A stretch of DNA of 64,000 nucleotides from NCBI GenBank assembly GCA_036346395.1, contig CM070604.1:34933662-34997661 (forward strand). Reading direction: 5' to 3'. The notes below the pieces were generated by a model that saw only the letters and a program-made list of their open reading frames with translations, was not told the origin of the DNA and made no database searches. Positions within the stretch are counted from its first letter, which is position 1. Each line of letters begins with the position of its first letter. The translations under genes were made by a program, and so were the position numbers. This DNA comes from Hsuehochloa calcarea. Its lineage: Eukaryota; Streptophyta; Magnoliopsida; Poales; Poaceae. Positions 1 to 10,796 of this stretch are shown here, piece by piece.

Positions 1-605
1 AGTGTTTCTCGTGCTTTGCCGAGTGCCACTGCTGAGCCCGGTAGTGTCGGCAGTTCCATCCGTTTGGCAGTACAGCTGCAGCAACCAAGCTAAGAGCCAG
101 CAGCAGTTCGGTAGCATGAGCAGTCGGCTTGTGCTAGCGGTAGTGCAGTTGTGCAACAGCAGTTCGGCCGGTGGAGCATGCAGTCCCGGAGATGGAGGCG
201 GCCGAGCAGCAGCAGCAGTGCAGTGTAGCGGCGCAGCTAGCAGCAGTCGGCAGTGCCCCATCCAAACCAGTAGCAATCAAACTGGGAGCAGCTGTGCAGC
301 TTGGGCAAGCAGCACACAGCTGCGTTTGAGCGGTCGGCAGCCTGTGCAGCGGCTCGGCTCGGCACAACTCCAGCAGCGGCAGCTCCTGGCTGGACCTCTT
401 GCTAGCAATGGCAGTGTAGCAGAACTAGCAAGCTACGGCAGCAGGCAATCGGCTCGGCAAGCACGGCATGCAGGCTCCAGCTGCACCAAGGGATACGGCC
501 AGCGGCAGTGCACGTCTTGACTTCATGCAAAGAAATTTCCCCAAGCCCTCTGTGAAAAATGCCAGCCTTTTCCCACGTAGCACACAAGCTGCATGTAAGT
601 GCCTT
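1..605. other. CAG/GCA-rich low-complexity DNA
   Basis: The first 500 bases are dense in CAG, GCA and GGCAGT words without a strict period. One plus-strand frame stays open for 172 codons (2-520), but the translation is mostly Ser, Gln, Ala and Gly with no recognisable domain, as expected when a CAG-rich sequence lacks stop words. No promoter, splice pattern or homology supports a gene. It may be part of an older mobile element entering from the left. Confidence 0.5.
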
Positions 606-683
606 CATGCACTAAGTACTCTCCATTAATTAGCCAACTAACCCCATGCACTAAGCACTCCCCATTAATTAGTCAAGTAACTC
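606..683. repeat. Two-copy 39-bp direct repeat
   Basis: A unit beginning CATGCACTAAG and containing CCATTAATTAG starts at 606 and again at 645 with a few substitutions. It lies just upstream of the copia 5' LTR and is not part of the LTR. No function is evident. Confidence 0.6.
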
Positions 684-721
684 CACGTCCAGAAAACAAT
701 GAAGAGAAATAAGGTGGCCAG

Positions 722-1012
722 TGTTAAGAAACCGGGCCCAGGATTCTGGAGAGTCCTGGCCCAGTACGGGCCCAGGACCCCGGAGAGTCCTGGCCCAGTT
801 GAACTCCTCATCCCGTAGTCTATAAATAGAGGGTCTCCCACTCTCATTGTAACCCCGATTGTCATGAAGGAATAAAGCAGACCCTGAAGTCCCGCATATC
901 TCTGTGTTCATTCTATTGTTGTGTTCTTGTGTTCTTCATTGTTCTTACGATTCTGATCATTGTATACGAGGTACCCGTTCGGACTGGAATCTCCAGCGAC
1001 GGTTACTCAACA
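722..1012 (+). repeat. Copia 5' LTR (291 bp)
   Basis: It is bounded by TG and CA and followed by a primer-site-like sequence. It contains TATAAATAG at 821 and AATAAA at 871. Two direct copies of a GAGAGTCCTGGCCCAG-like word sit in the U3 part. It is about 21 bp longer than the 3' copy, mainly through extra bases in CCTGG/CCGGG words. Confidence 0.88.
821..830 (+). promoter_or_regulatory. LTR TATA box
   Basis: TATAAATAGA lies about 50 bp before the AATAAA signal, giving a compact U3-R layout. The same box occurs in the 3' LTR at 7239. Confidence 0.75.
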
Positions 1013-1013
1013 C

Positions 1014-1028
1014 GTTATCAGCACGATC
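1014..1028 (+). other. Candidate copia primer-binding site
   Basis: GTTATCAGCACGA starts one base after the 5' LTR. It is not the usual Met-initiator match TGGTATCAGAGC used by the gypsy elements here. The position fits a primer site, but I cannot name the tRNA. Confidence 0.5.
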
Positions 1029-2524
1029 GACTCTCCTCGCATCGAAAGGTAACCGTCGAAGAACGACACTCGTAGATTGAATCGTATTTTCTAGATTGCT
1101 TTCAATTACGCAAATTTGCTTTCTAGATTATTTTCTCTGATTGCAAATCTGTTCTAATCTACCGCGGTGACTTGAAGTCGCCGACACAATGTCGATCGGT
1201 AGGTTGCATGAAAGATCGGATGTCGATTGTACCGTAGATTGAAATTGCAAATTCACCGCGAGCCGACTCGAAGTCGCCGATCGGAAAGAAAATTGCATGA
1301 ACAATATTTTTTTTCTTTTTGCATGAACAATACCAACAAAAAAAAAATCACGGTCGGCTACGACACGGAAGTCGTCTTGCCCGACTTGCCCCACGGGATA
1401 GCAATGACCGGCCGGCGCGCGCCTGACGGCACCACCACGGCCGGCGACCGCCGCCTTACCGCGGCAGGTCGGTCGGCCGGCGGCAATGGCGTGCCAACCC
1501 GGCAAGCCACAGGCGCCCGCGGCACCACCCCCCTCGCCTCGCATGGGCTCGCCACGACGCGCGGCACCCGAAAGAAGCTGCCGGCTTGGAGCCACCGCCG
1601 CGCCATGACCACCTCGAAGAGAACATCACAAGAAAAAAAGGGGACGGGATCGTGGCGCCACCCGCCACGGCACGGCTTTAAGCCGCCGAGTCGGCGTCGG
1701 GCGCCTCTTCGTGTGGCGCTTCGGACCGGCGCCCGTAGCGCCACCGCACGGACCGCCACCCCACTTGAACCGGCCGCGCGCGTGGTCCCGCCCGTGGTGG
1801 CGGCTCCGCCCGGCCGACCTCCGCCGTCGCGGCGCCTCCGCTGAAGCCACCGCCGCTTGCGCGTGGGCGAGTGCCGCCACCGGCCATGGAGCGGCCAGCC
1901 GCCTCCTCGCACCGCCGGCCTCCGCATGCGCCGCCTTCACCGCCGCCTCCCTTGCCTGCGCCGTCGCCTTGAATCGGCGACCGCCTCCCCCGGCGCCGAG
2001 CCGCCACCGCCTCCGGCCTGGCGCGGGCACCTCCTTCGGACGCGGCTCCCATGGAGGAGCCGCCGCACTCTGAGGAACGGCGGCTCCCATGAAGGGAGCA
2101 TTCGCCGCCTTCGAGAAACTTCGGGGGGAAACCCTACCCGAGTCCCCCACCCGCCGGCATCTTAAGCGGTAGACGGCCACCCAAAAGGCCGGCCCGTATA
2201 ACCGAGAAAAAAAAAGAAGAAAGAAAACGAAAAAAGGTCCATTTTGCAAAAAGGCCCTCGGTATTTCCGTAAATTGCGCGAAAAATTTCTCAGAACTGAA
2301 TTTTTCACGTTTTAGCCCTTGGAAATTGCAGAATTCGCTGAAAATTCATATTCCAACAGAAAAGGGCCTCGGGAATTCAAATTTTGAATCGATTTTTGCA
2401 TTTGAAGCATATTTTACCTTTTTATTATTATTTCTATGCAATTTATTTATTGTATTTACTATTTTTGATTATTTGTGATTATTTATATTGCTTTTAATCA
2501 CTGAAAATAGCAGTAAATCATGAA
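1029..2524 (+). other. Copia leader with a GC-rich block
   Basis: This is about 1.5 kb between the primer site and the gag-like text. AT-rich ends flank a very GC-rich core (about 1370-2160). Frames stay open on both strands there, but they read as Arg/Pro/Ala/Gly-rich strings typical of GC-rich non-coding DNA. I see no domain. It could be a long structured leader or a captured piece. Confidence 0.5.
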
Positions 2525-3180
2525 ATTGCATGGAAAAATACGGAATCACGAACTGGGAGTTCGAAGAGCATTATGAGAATTTTGCAACCATTTTATGTAA
2601 ATTACCAGCAGTAACCCTATGAACTTTTTGCATAAATATGAAAAATGACTGGCATCACAACTAGAAGTTCGAAAAAGTTGGCCCAGCATGGTCAGAATTT
2701 GTACAGTCTTCAACTCTGTGGTAAGGTAATCACAGATGAGCAGAAGATTGACAGGACCCTCTCTACCTTCACCCGAATGCGGTGCAATCCGCACGTAATT
2801 ATTGTCAAAATGGCTACAAGAAGTATGCCGCATTAATTGACACCGTGAAAATTGCGAAAGCACTACATCTCACAGCCACCTAGTAGCAATGTTGGCCATG
2901 AAGCCAATACTAGTAGCTACAAGGTAATGAAGCCTCTCACGAAGGAGAGGGGCAAGAAGGGTAAGGTCGTGAGTCGCACGTAATTAATGTTTTACAGTCT
3001 AAGAAAAGGGGCAAAGGATAGCATGAGGCACACCTCATTATTGCAGGCACGGAATATCCACACCCATTAGTTGCACTTATGGATGTGGACAGCCTAGTAG
3101 CAGCCCCCATCATGCCTCCTTTGGACATAGCAGCGGCCACAGCCGTAATTGCCCAAGAGGAGAAGATCGCCATGTAGCGA
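2525..3180 (+). pseudogene. Copia gag-like remnant
   Basis: The frame at 2645-2836 reads TDEQKIDRTLSTF followed by a basic stretch, the late part of a copia nucleocapsid precursor (UBN2-type gag). Further fragments appear to about 3180 in shifted frames, including a Met-Asp-Val-Asp linker near 3078. I could not find an intact CCHC zinc knuckle. Gag would package element RNA in cytoplasmic particles. Stops and shifts make it non-functional. Confidence 0.65.
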
Positions 3181-3479
3181 TTGAGGCGAAGTTTACGAAT
3201 ACTTGACGATTCGATCTAGTGCACGCATTGCACTTAGATCCTTTTACAGTCACTTGCATTTTGTGATTGTGATGAAACTTTGAATAATGGTTGTAGGCTC
3301 TAGAAGAGTAAAGCATTAAATTCTTATGATGAGTCCTGCAAGACTTATATTTTCTGTATTTATGATAGCAAGTTATGTTCTAATATCTGAAGTATTTTAT
3401 TTTATGTGTTGCTGGATTTCTGCTACATATTAATAAAGTATATTAAATTAGAACGCATGTAGCACCCTATAGAGGAAGT

Positions 3480-3880
3480 GTGCTTAGCAGGTAGCGGCAC
3501 AATGAATACCACCTTGAGAGAGATGGAATTTTTCAGTCGATCAGTAAGAATGCTCGTAGCCTTACGACAATCGCAGGCAGCGATACATGTATAATAGGCT
3601 CAGGAAGGGCTACAATTATACTCCCGACGGACATAACTTTGGTCATTAAAGAAGCCTTGTTGTGCCCATAATCGACTAGAACTCTCAAGGATATTCGCGC
3701 TAACGGTTTCCACGTAGAGACTGAAGAAGAGCATGGTAAGGAATACCTGCTCATTACAAAGCGTGATGAAAATAGTAGAATAATGGTATTAGAACGACTT
3801 CCTTCATTTGAAAATGGGTATACTACACTAATATTAAGGCATCTGCAGCCTATACTGCCCTGAAAACTATATTTAGAAGC
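3480..3880 (+). pseudogene. Copia protease/pre-integrase remnant
   Basis: Shifted frames read a beta-rich stretch with IAGSDTCIIGSGRATI, then KDIRANGFHVET and KEYLLITK. This matches the segment between the aspartic protease and the GAG-pre-integrase domain of plant copia polyproteins. The protease D-S/T-G triad itself is not recognisable. Stops interrupt the text. Confidence 0.55.
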
Positions 3881-3884
3881 TCTA

Positions 3885-4450
3885 AACCTCTTCTATCTCT
3901 GGCATGATAGATTATGCCACTTAGGTCTTAGGATGATGAGAAATATAATTAACAATTCACAGGGACATAGTGTCAATGTAAAGAACTTCCCGAATCCGGA
4001 AGATTTTGTGTGCCCTGCATGTACCATCGGGAAACTAATTACTAGACCCTCTACTCTGAAAGTAAAGGACGGAATCCCTGCATTCCTGGACCGTATCCAG
4101 GGAGACATTTGCGGTCCTAAATAGCCCCTGTAAGGGCCATTTTGGTATTTATGGTGCTCATCGATGCTTCCTCAAAACAGTCGCATGTTTGTTTATTATC
4201 TACGAGAAACATCTCGCAGATAATTAACATTAAGAATAATTGCCCTGATCATCATGTGAAGCCCACCAGAATGGACAACGCCGGAGAATTTACTTCAAGG
4301 GCATATGATGATTATTGTGTGAAAATAAGAATTAAAATTGAGCATCCCGTACCGCATGTCCACACCCAGAATGGACTAGCAGAATTGTTATTTACCAACT
4401 ACATGTTGGGGACACGCAGTCCTGCACGCAGCAACTCTCATCAATTTTAG
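3885..4450 (+). pseudogene. Copia integrase remnant
   Basis: WHDRLCHLG near 3900 and CPACTIGK near 4011 form the HHCC zinc-binding domain (GAG-pre-integrase). RIQGDICGP follows, with the first catalytic Asp. After a stop near 4124, the core continues with LIDASSKQSHVCLLSTR, the second Asp in RMDNAGEF and the region that normally holds Glu (HTQNGLAE). The order and spacing are those of a DDE integrase. At least one stop and a lost C-terminus make it inactive. Confidence 0.8.
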
Positions 4451-5199
4451 ACCACCGGCATATAACATACATTCAACTATGCAACTAGCGCAAGGATCAA
4501 CACTGAAAATTTCTCATCTTTGAAGGTTTGGTTGCAAGGTTTATGTACCTATACCACCACCACAGCAAACTGAAATGGGCACTCTCCAAAAGTGCAGGAT
4601 ATCGTTGGTTATGAGGCGAAGATCCATAATCGGTATTTGGACCCCACGATTGGAGATTTGCATGCACCAGCTTGATAGCATATTAGATGAGAATTATTTC
4701 GTCATTAGGGAGAAATCAACCCTTGATGTAAAATGTCGAGAAATAGAAGTCTAGAAGATAATTGAAGTCTAGAAGATAATTAAAATCCATGCATATGACC
4801 CGCACTAGTGAAGCAAATAGAAGTCCGTAAGATAATCGAAGTCTAGAAGACAATTGAAGTCTAGAAACTAATTGCAGTCCAGAAGATAATTGATTTGCAA
4901 GCATTAGCGAATCAACTGCCTAACCACTTTAGTGATTTGAAGAGCGTGACCAAGTCGCATATGCCTGTACGCAATGCACCAGAGAGGGTTGAAATACCGA
5001 TGAAGGTATCCCTAATCCCGTCCTAAGGCCTCTGAAAGGACGAGAACTCCGGCCCCTCGAATCCGAAATGCAAGGGGGACGCTTTGGTGAAAAAGGATGA
5101 GAAGGACTTGACACAGCCGATCACCAAAGTACCCCAGAATCAGAAGGGGAGCCAGTTGAGACCTGGCACCGGTATGGAACCTTCAGAAAAGGCATACTA
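4451..5199 (+). other. Copia integrase-RT linker
   Basis: No gypsy- or host-like domain is seen. The interval keeps the position of the variable linker between integrase and RT, contains the minisatellite described separately, and shows stops in all frames. Confidence 0.5.
4746..4900. repeat. 18-bp minisatellite in the copia linker
   Basis: Six units related to GAAGTCTAGAAGATAATT occur, two before and four after a spacer of about 38 bp. The 18-bp period equals six codons, so the array could have expanded in frame in the linker before decay. Units differ by one to three bases. Confidence 0.7.
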
Positions 5200-6315
5200 G
5201 AATTGAACATCCCCATGAAGGGAGACATCAACATGGATGTGTGCGCACACATCGGAGCTGAAAAAAAAACTAAAGGGACTTGCCCCACAATTGAAAGTAG
5301 CGGTAAGCAAATAGAAGCATTAGAAATATCGCCCCTTGAAGATTGGAAGAAGGCAATAGAAACTGAATTGTTCTCTCTGAATAAAAGAGAGGTTTTTGGG
5401 CCTGTAAGCCGCACACCTCCCCATGTGCACCCTGTAGGGCATAAGTGGGTATTTGTTCGAAAGAGAAATGAAAGAAGCAAGGCTTGTTGCACAAGGTTTC
5501 ACTCAACGTCCGAGAGATTGTTATGAAGAAACCTATTCCCCGGTCATGGGCAGAATTACCTTTAGATATTTATCTCAATGGCAGTGAACTTTGAAGTTAG
5601 AAGTGAAATTGATGGATGTGGTAACTGCATACCTTTATGAGAATTTGGATTTGGATATTTATATGAAGATACCTGAATGTATCCATGTCCTGAACCAAGA
5701 CAGAGCAAATAGAAATCTATACATTGTGCAACTCAGAAAGTCACTGTATGGACTGAAGCGTTCAGGCAGAATGTAGTATAATCGCTTGAAGCGACTTTCT
5801 ATGCAAGAAAGGCTACACGAACAATGAGAATTATCCCTGTGTATTTATACGACAATCCCAGGATGGATTTTGTATAATCTCAGTGTATGAAGATGATCTG
5901 AATATCATTGGAACCCTAGAAGGTATTAAGAAAAGCAAGCTCTTACCTTGAGTCAGAGTTCGAAATAAAAGATTTGGGTCAAACCAAATACTGCCTAGGC
6001 TTGCAGCTTGAGCATACCCAGAAGGGATTCTAGTACATCAGCCAACCTACACTCAGAAAGTGTTGGAAAGGTTCGGCTTTGAAAAGGCATATCCTTCGAA
6101 AGTGCCGATGGTCGGGAGATCCTTGCAGCAAGACAAGGGCCCGTACAAACCTAAAAAAGAGGGGGAGGAAGTCCTGGGACCAGAATTCCCGTACCTGAGT
6201 GCAGTAGGAGCACTCATGTATTTAGCAAACTGTACTGGATCAGACATTGCATTTGTCGTAAACCTATTAGCAAGGTATAGTACAGAACCTAACAAAGGCA
6301 TTGACAGAAAATAAT
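5200..6315 (+). pseudogene. Copia reverse transcriptase remnant
   Basis: The text includes DWKKAIETEL, HKWVFVRKRN (KWV motif) and LMDVVTAYLYENLD (QLDVxxAFLxG-type motif with the first Asp). The usual YVDDL box reads VYEDDLN near 5886. The later part includes FGFEKAYPSKVPM and YLSAVGALMYLANCTGSDI, the RT/RNase H connection of copia polymerases. Several shifts and stops break it. It would copy element RNA into cDNA inside particles. Confidence 0.8.
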
Positions 6316-6479
6316 GGACATCTTCCGTTACCTCTAAGGAAGCAAAGAACTTGGTCTGTTCTACAGAAAGAACCAAGACATGTATATGAATGGCTATACA
6401 GATATCGGGTTCCTGTCAAACCCGCATACAGCCAAGTCGCAAACAGGCTATGTATTCCTATGTGGTGGAACTGCAATTC

Positions 6480-6915
6480 CATGAAAATCGTCTAAGCAAA
6501 GTCTTGTATTGACTTTGACGAACCAATCGCAAATCATAGCACTGTACGAGGCCTCACAAGAATATGCTTGGCTTCGGCGGATGATTCACCATATCCAGTA
6601 GTCATGTGGATTGAATACCGTGCAAACCCCCACTATTATCTATGAAGATAATACAGCTTGCGTCGCACAAGAGTAAATGGGTTATGTGAAGAGTCCCCTT
6701 ACAAAGCATATCAATCCCAAGTTCTTCTATGCTCACGAAATGCAAAAGATGGACGAAATTAAGGTACTGCATACTAAGTCATGTGAAAATCTTGCATATT
6801 TATTCACTAAGTCACTTACAGCGTCTAGTTTTGAAAGATGCATACGTGGAATTGGAATGATAAGACTTAGACAAGTGCAGAATTCAGGGGGAGAATCTCC
6901 ACGAACTCATTATTG
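6480..6915 (+). pseudogene. Copia RNase H remnant
   Basis: Shifted frames read ALYEASQEYAWLRRMIHHIQ, then IIYEDNTACVAQ with the conserved Asp. The tail reads KSPLTKHINPKFFYAHEM and CENLAYLFTKSLTASSFERC, matching the H-I-D-x-K-Y-H..F and LADxFTK.LP motifs that close copia polyproteins. A stop splits the domain before 6677. The expected polypurine region lies downstream. Confidence 0.78.
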
Positions 6916-7148
6916 AATCTTGATCACGAAGATCAAGTACCCAAAGAATAAATCCTGGAGATTAAATGAAGCAGGGTGGATTGTACTCTTTTTCCCTTGA
7001 CGAGTTTTTCTGAAGTTTCTCGGCTAAGGTTTTTAATGAGGCAATTCGTGCAACACAGCAGAACGCATGACATGTACTCTTTCTCCAAGTTTTTCCCACT
7101 GGGTTTTTATCGAGTTTTGTCGAGACATGAACATGTTGGATGAGTGTT

Positions 7149-7157
7149 CAAGGGGAG
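7149..7157 (+). other. Copia polypurine tract
   Basis: CAAGGGGAG lies directly before the 3' LTR and would prime plus-strand DNA. A second purine tract (GGGGGAGAA) lies at 6888, right after the RNase H text. Confidence 0.7.
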
Positions 7158-7427
7158 TGTTAAGAAACCGGCCCAGACTGCGAGAGTCTGGCCCAGACCC
7201 CGAGAGTCTGGCCCGGTTGAACTCCTCATCCCGTAGTCTATAAATAGAGGGTCTCCCCCTCTCATTGTAACCCCGATTGTCATGAAGGAATAAAGCAGAC
7301 CCTGAAGTCCCGTATATCTCTGTGTTCATTATATTGTTGTGTTCTTGTGTTCTTCATCGTTCTTACGATTCTGATCATTGTATACGAGGTACCTTGAATT
7401 TGGAATCTCGGCGACGGTTACTCAACA
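7158..7427 (+). repeat. Copia 3' LTR (270 bp)
   Basis: It shares ends, TATA box (7239) and AATAAA (7289) with the 5' copy. Differences cluster in CCTGG/CCGGG words of U3 and near the 3' end. The sequence after it does not duplicate the five bases before the 5' LTR. Confidence 0.88.
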
Positions 7428-7689
7428 ACCGTAAGTCGCTGTCGTGAGAGAAAACAAAAGAGAGGAAAAGAAGAGAGAGAAGAGAAAAGAAAGAAAAAGA
7501 AAAGAAAAGAAAATAGCAGAAAAGGTGTAGACGCAAGTTCGGCGCCGAACGCGACGTAGGATCGGCGACGATTATGGCGGACACGGACGAGAGGTCGAGC
7601 GGGCGCGGGAGCGGCGACGACTACGGTGGACGTGGACGCGTAGCCGACAAGACGTCCGGTGATATTTCGCACGCCTAGTGCCGCGGTAA
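7428..7689. other. Purine-rich then GC-rich spacer
   Basis: A run of mixed A/G (about 7445-7520) is followed by CG-dense DNA. No open frame with a domain is seen. It separates the copia 3' LTR from gypsy G1. Confidence 0.4.
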
Positions 7690-9766
7690 TGTCGGCGCCC
7701 CGGGTGTCACACAACCCCGAGACCCTCTGTGCATACCAAGCTAGTCCCATGATCAGTAGCTAGCTTGCACAGTTGCAACAATGATGCATTCATAACCATT
7801 CAACAACGAACTAATGAAGCAGACAAAGTAATATTAATTAAAGCAAAGAAAGACCTTATGGTCAAGGTTCTTACAAAAGTCGCCTCACAGGGCTTAGCAA
7901 CATCAGAGTATCTTGCAGCGGAAATCTCAAAAATACGTGGAGACCAATCGACATGCCCACAGGCAATCGAGTGGAGGACGCGACCTAGTTCGCGAAGTCT
8001 TCAAAGTAGCCTTCTTCATAGAACTCAACATTTCCTGGTTCTTCTGCTGGGACTGATCAACAAAGGGCATAGAGCCGTGAGTACATAAAGTACTCAGCAA
8101 GTCGTAGAGAAATGTATGCACATAGTATTCATGCCAGGCTTAAACAAGGATAGTTTTATGGTTAATTTGCAGAAAGCAAGTTTAACAGTAAATACAATAA
8201 TTAGGTTGCAAAGCAGGATTGTAAAAGAATAATACATAGATAACCAAGTTCTTTTGAATCAAACAGTGAACATCCCGTTCACTTCCCAACCATTCCAACC
8301 AAACGTTTCCATCGAACCAAACCACATTTTTGAAAATGCTACCCCTTGCGCGAAATCACCAGGCATGTCCGTAGCAGGGACACGGCTATTGAATAGATTT
8401 TTGACACTCTGCGGAGGTTATGCGGCTTTACCCACAAGACACGAATTCTCTAGTTTGTTTGGCATCCGTCGATACCACCGCTCACTTCCTTAGGTGAGTA
8501 GTCTAGAGCACGTGACAAGGCTTTTACAAAGTTCCATTTTGCCTCGGTTCTGCCCGCTAAGGTTTCGCCATCACAGCCCCCTCTTGCGCCAATAAACAGC
8601 CACAACAGAACCGACCCAAAACTTTCCTAATTAATTGGCCAGGTCCGTCCCATACCGGACTTATGGTTGCACGAGGTGACCCAGATCAATGACTTGCAAA
8701 GTTAAGTCCTTAGTTGACTGCTCAGACAAGTCTACCACAACCCAATGTGCATTACGCACCCACTCTAGCTCCCTACCTCAAGCCCGAGCATAAAACATTT
8801 TTGTTCATACCCGGCCAAATGGCAATCCCTGCCATGGCACAACATCTTTAAATAAAAGTGGCCTCACACCACTGTTCCATAGTTCCATTAGTCAAATTTC
8901 AATAATCAATGAACATGTGATCGAAAGTACCGCGGGTAACTAGAGCATGTCTAAGCAATAATACGCTCCCAAGTTGGTATACAATTATGTCCAACTAGTA
9001 TTAACCATCCTAAGGTGTCCAAGGATATATGTCATTCAAGGAGACATTTCATTTTTAATTTATCAAGGAGGCATAATGGCAATTTGGTAATTATCTACTC
9101 CCAAAACCATTTTTAATAAAACTAGCCATGCATGATAATTTAATACAATATACATTTGTAAAATGGGTTCAACATGGTCAAAGGCCTACGACTTGCCTTC
9201 GTTGTGAGGAGAGGGTCTTGATCGTCGGTCAAGAAATCTTCCAAACGCCTAATCTACGTGCGAGAAAAGCAACAAATAAATAAAACAGCACCAAATGAAC
9301 TCCAAAAATTACAAAACCAGTGCCAAATGAAAGAGGGTGAATTTATATAAATTTAGAAATTTGGATCACCCAAATCGGAGTTCGGATGTGAAAGTTATAG
9401 CCAAAAGAAGTTTCAAATCACATAAAATGATGGATTTAGGGTTTTCCGATTTTCGGTTTATTTTCTCTTGAAAAATCGGACTTTGGCGTCGGCGCAGCGC
9501 AATCGCTGCGTGGCGCCACGCGGTCGAAAGGGTCGACGCGTCGTGACGTGGCGCCACGTGGCGGCCACGTGGGCTCGGGCCACGGTCGAGAGAGAGAGAG
9601 AGAGAGAGAGAAGGGAGGCGCGCCGCGGCCGGCGGCCGGAGCTCGGGAAGACGGCGACGGCGGTGCTTGAACGGCAGCGACGGCGGCGCGGAGGAGAAGA
9701 AGAAGGGAGGCGGCGAAAAGCAAAGCGCGGGAGAGAACGAAGAGAGGAAGAGGAACGGCGCGGCGG

Positions 9767-9774
9767 TTTTATAG
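9767..9774 (-). promoter_or_regulatory. G1 LTR TATA box
   Basis: The minus strand reads CTATAAAACCGCC in a GC-rich setting, a plausible Pol II core promoter. The palindrome cluster lies about 190-310 bp upstream in this orientation, and the (GA)n run lies downstream in the likely leader. The matching box in the 5' LTR is at 17934-17941. Confidence 0.6.
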
Positions 9775-9956
9775 GGCTCGCGGCGGAGGAAAAACAGCGG
9801 AGCGGCGCGCGCGCGCGAGGCGGGGCGAGGCGAACGCAGCGCGACGCGACGGAGGCGCGGCGATCTGGCAGAAGACGCAGCGCGAGATTATGGCGCGCGC
9901 GCGTGCGTCGTGGGAGAGAGAGAAGAGCGGCGGCGCGTCGGGGCGATGAGCGAGAG

Positions 9957-10086
9957 CCGTCCGATCCGTCGGACGGTGGGAGCGAGGAGGCGGGTGAGCG
10001 CGAGCCGTCCGATTCCGACGGACGGTGAGGAGGTGAAGAGGCGCGGCGGGGAGACGCAAGCGGCGCCGTCCGATTCCGTCGGACGG
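9957..10086. repeat. Three clustered CCGTCCGA palindromes
   Basis: Arms CCGTCCGA and TCGGACGG (one copy has 7-bp arms) around 4-7 bases occur at 9957, 10005 and 10066. The other LTR has them at 18126, 18176 and 18234. They sit upstream of the LTR TATA box, where enhancer sites would be. Confidence 0.75.
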
Positions 10087-10796
10087 TGGGAAGCGGAAAA
10101 AGCGCGAAGCGCGGAGGGCGTCGGATCGCGATCAACGGCGGAGAAGAGAGGAGAGCGCGCGAGGAAGCGAGCGGCCGCGGCGAACGGAACGGCGGATCTT
10201 GATCCAACGGTCAGGAAGAAAGAGCGGCGCGGCGAAACGAGAGCGGCCGGATGGAGATCCAACGGCGGAGAAGAGAGGTGGCGCGGGCGCGCGCGGAGCG
10301 GGCCGCGGGAGCGGGCCGGCGCGAGAAAACAGTGATTGGGCCGGGAGAGATTCGGCCCAAAACCGAAAAGGGATTTTTAAATAGCTTTTAATTTACAGAA
10401 ATTCAAATAAAGCAAAAGGCAATTTAGAAAATAGCAAATAGACTTCAAAAATTCTAGAAAAATTCACATAAATTCCTTGACTTATTCTAGACTTAATAAA
10501 AATACTTTTAACTTTAAATTTTCTTTTTCTTTTGCAAATAAAATAACTTTTCCATTTCGGATAAATCAAAAATCAATTTCTAAAATCCAATAAATCCAAG
10601 AAAATTCTTAAAATAATAATTTTGATTTTAAATTCCAGAAAACTCAATCAAACCAACTTTAATTTAATTGAAGTTTGATTAATTCATATTAAACATGCAA
10701 TTGAATTCTGAAATTCCAAATTAAGCTTTTGACAAATAGAAGCAAATGGTTTTCTTTTAAAATTTTTCAAAAACTCCTGAAAAACGGGACGTTACA

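Larger units (their letters stand above)
722..7427 (+). mobile_element. Ty1/copia LTR retrotransposon, decayed
   Basis: Direct LTRs lie at 722-1012 and 7158-7427, each starting TGTTAAG and ending CTCAACA, with TATA and AATAAA signals. Remnants inside follow copia order: gag-like text, protease-linked region, integrase with HHCC and core motifs, reverse transcriptase, RNase H. Integrase before RT separates copia from gypsy. A purine tract (AAGGGGAG) abuts the 3' LTR. Every coding region has stops or frameshifts. The five bases outside the LTRs differ (GCCAG and ACCGT), so no target-site duplication is visible. The element may be old or recombined. Confidence 0.88.
7690..10796 (-). repeat. G1 3' LTR
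   Basis: It has an AT-rich segment, a GC-rich middle with a (GA)n run at 9588-9611, palindromes at 9957-10086 and an AT-rich end. On the minus strand it starts TGTAACGTCCCG. It differs from the other copy mainly by small indels in GC-rich and CAG/CTG/CCGG sites. Confidence 0.9.

Noticed and set aside
1227..2249. Several overlapping long frames on both strands
   Set aside because: The core is very GC-rich, so stop codons are rare. The products are low-complexity and no domain is seen.
9458..10207. Long minus-strand frame of 249 codons, and a 258-codon equivalent at 17524-18300
   Set aside because: They lie in the GC-rich part of the G1 LTRs, read as Arg/Ser/Ala/Pro strings, overlap equally open frames on the other strand, and differ in length between the two LTR copies.
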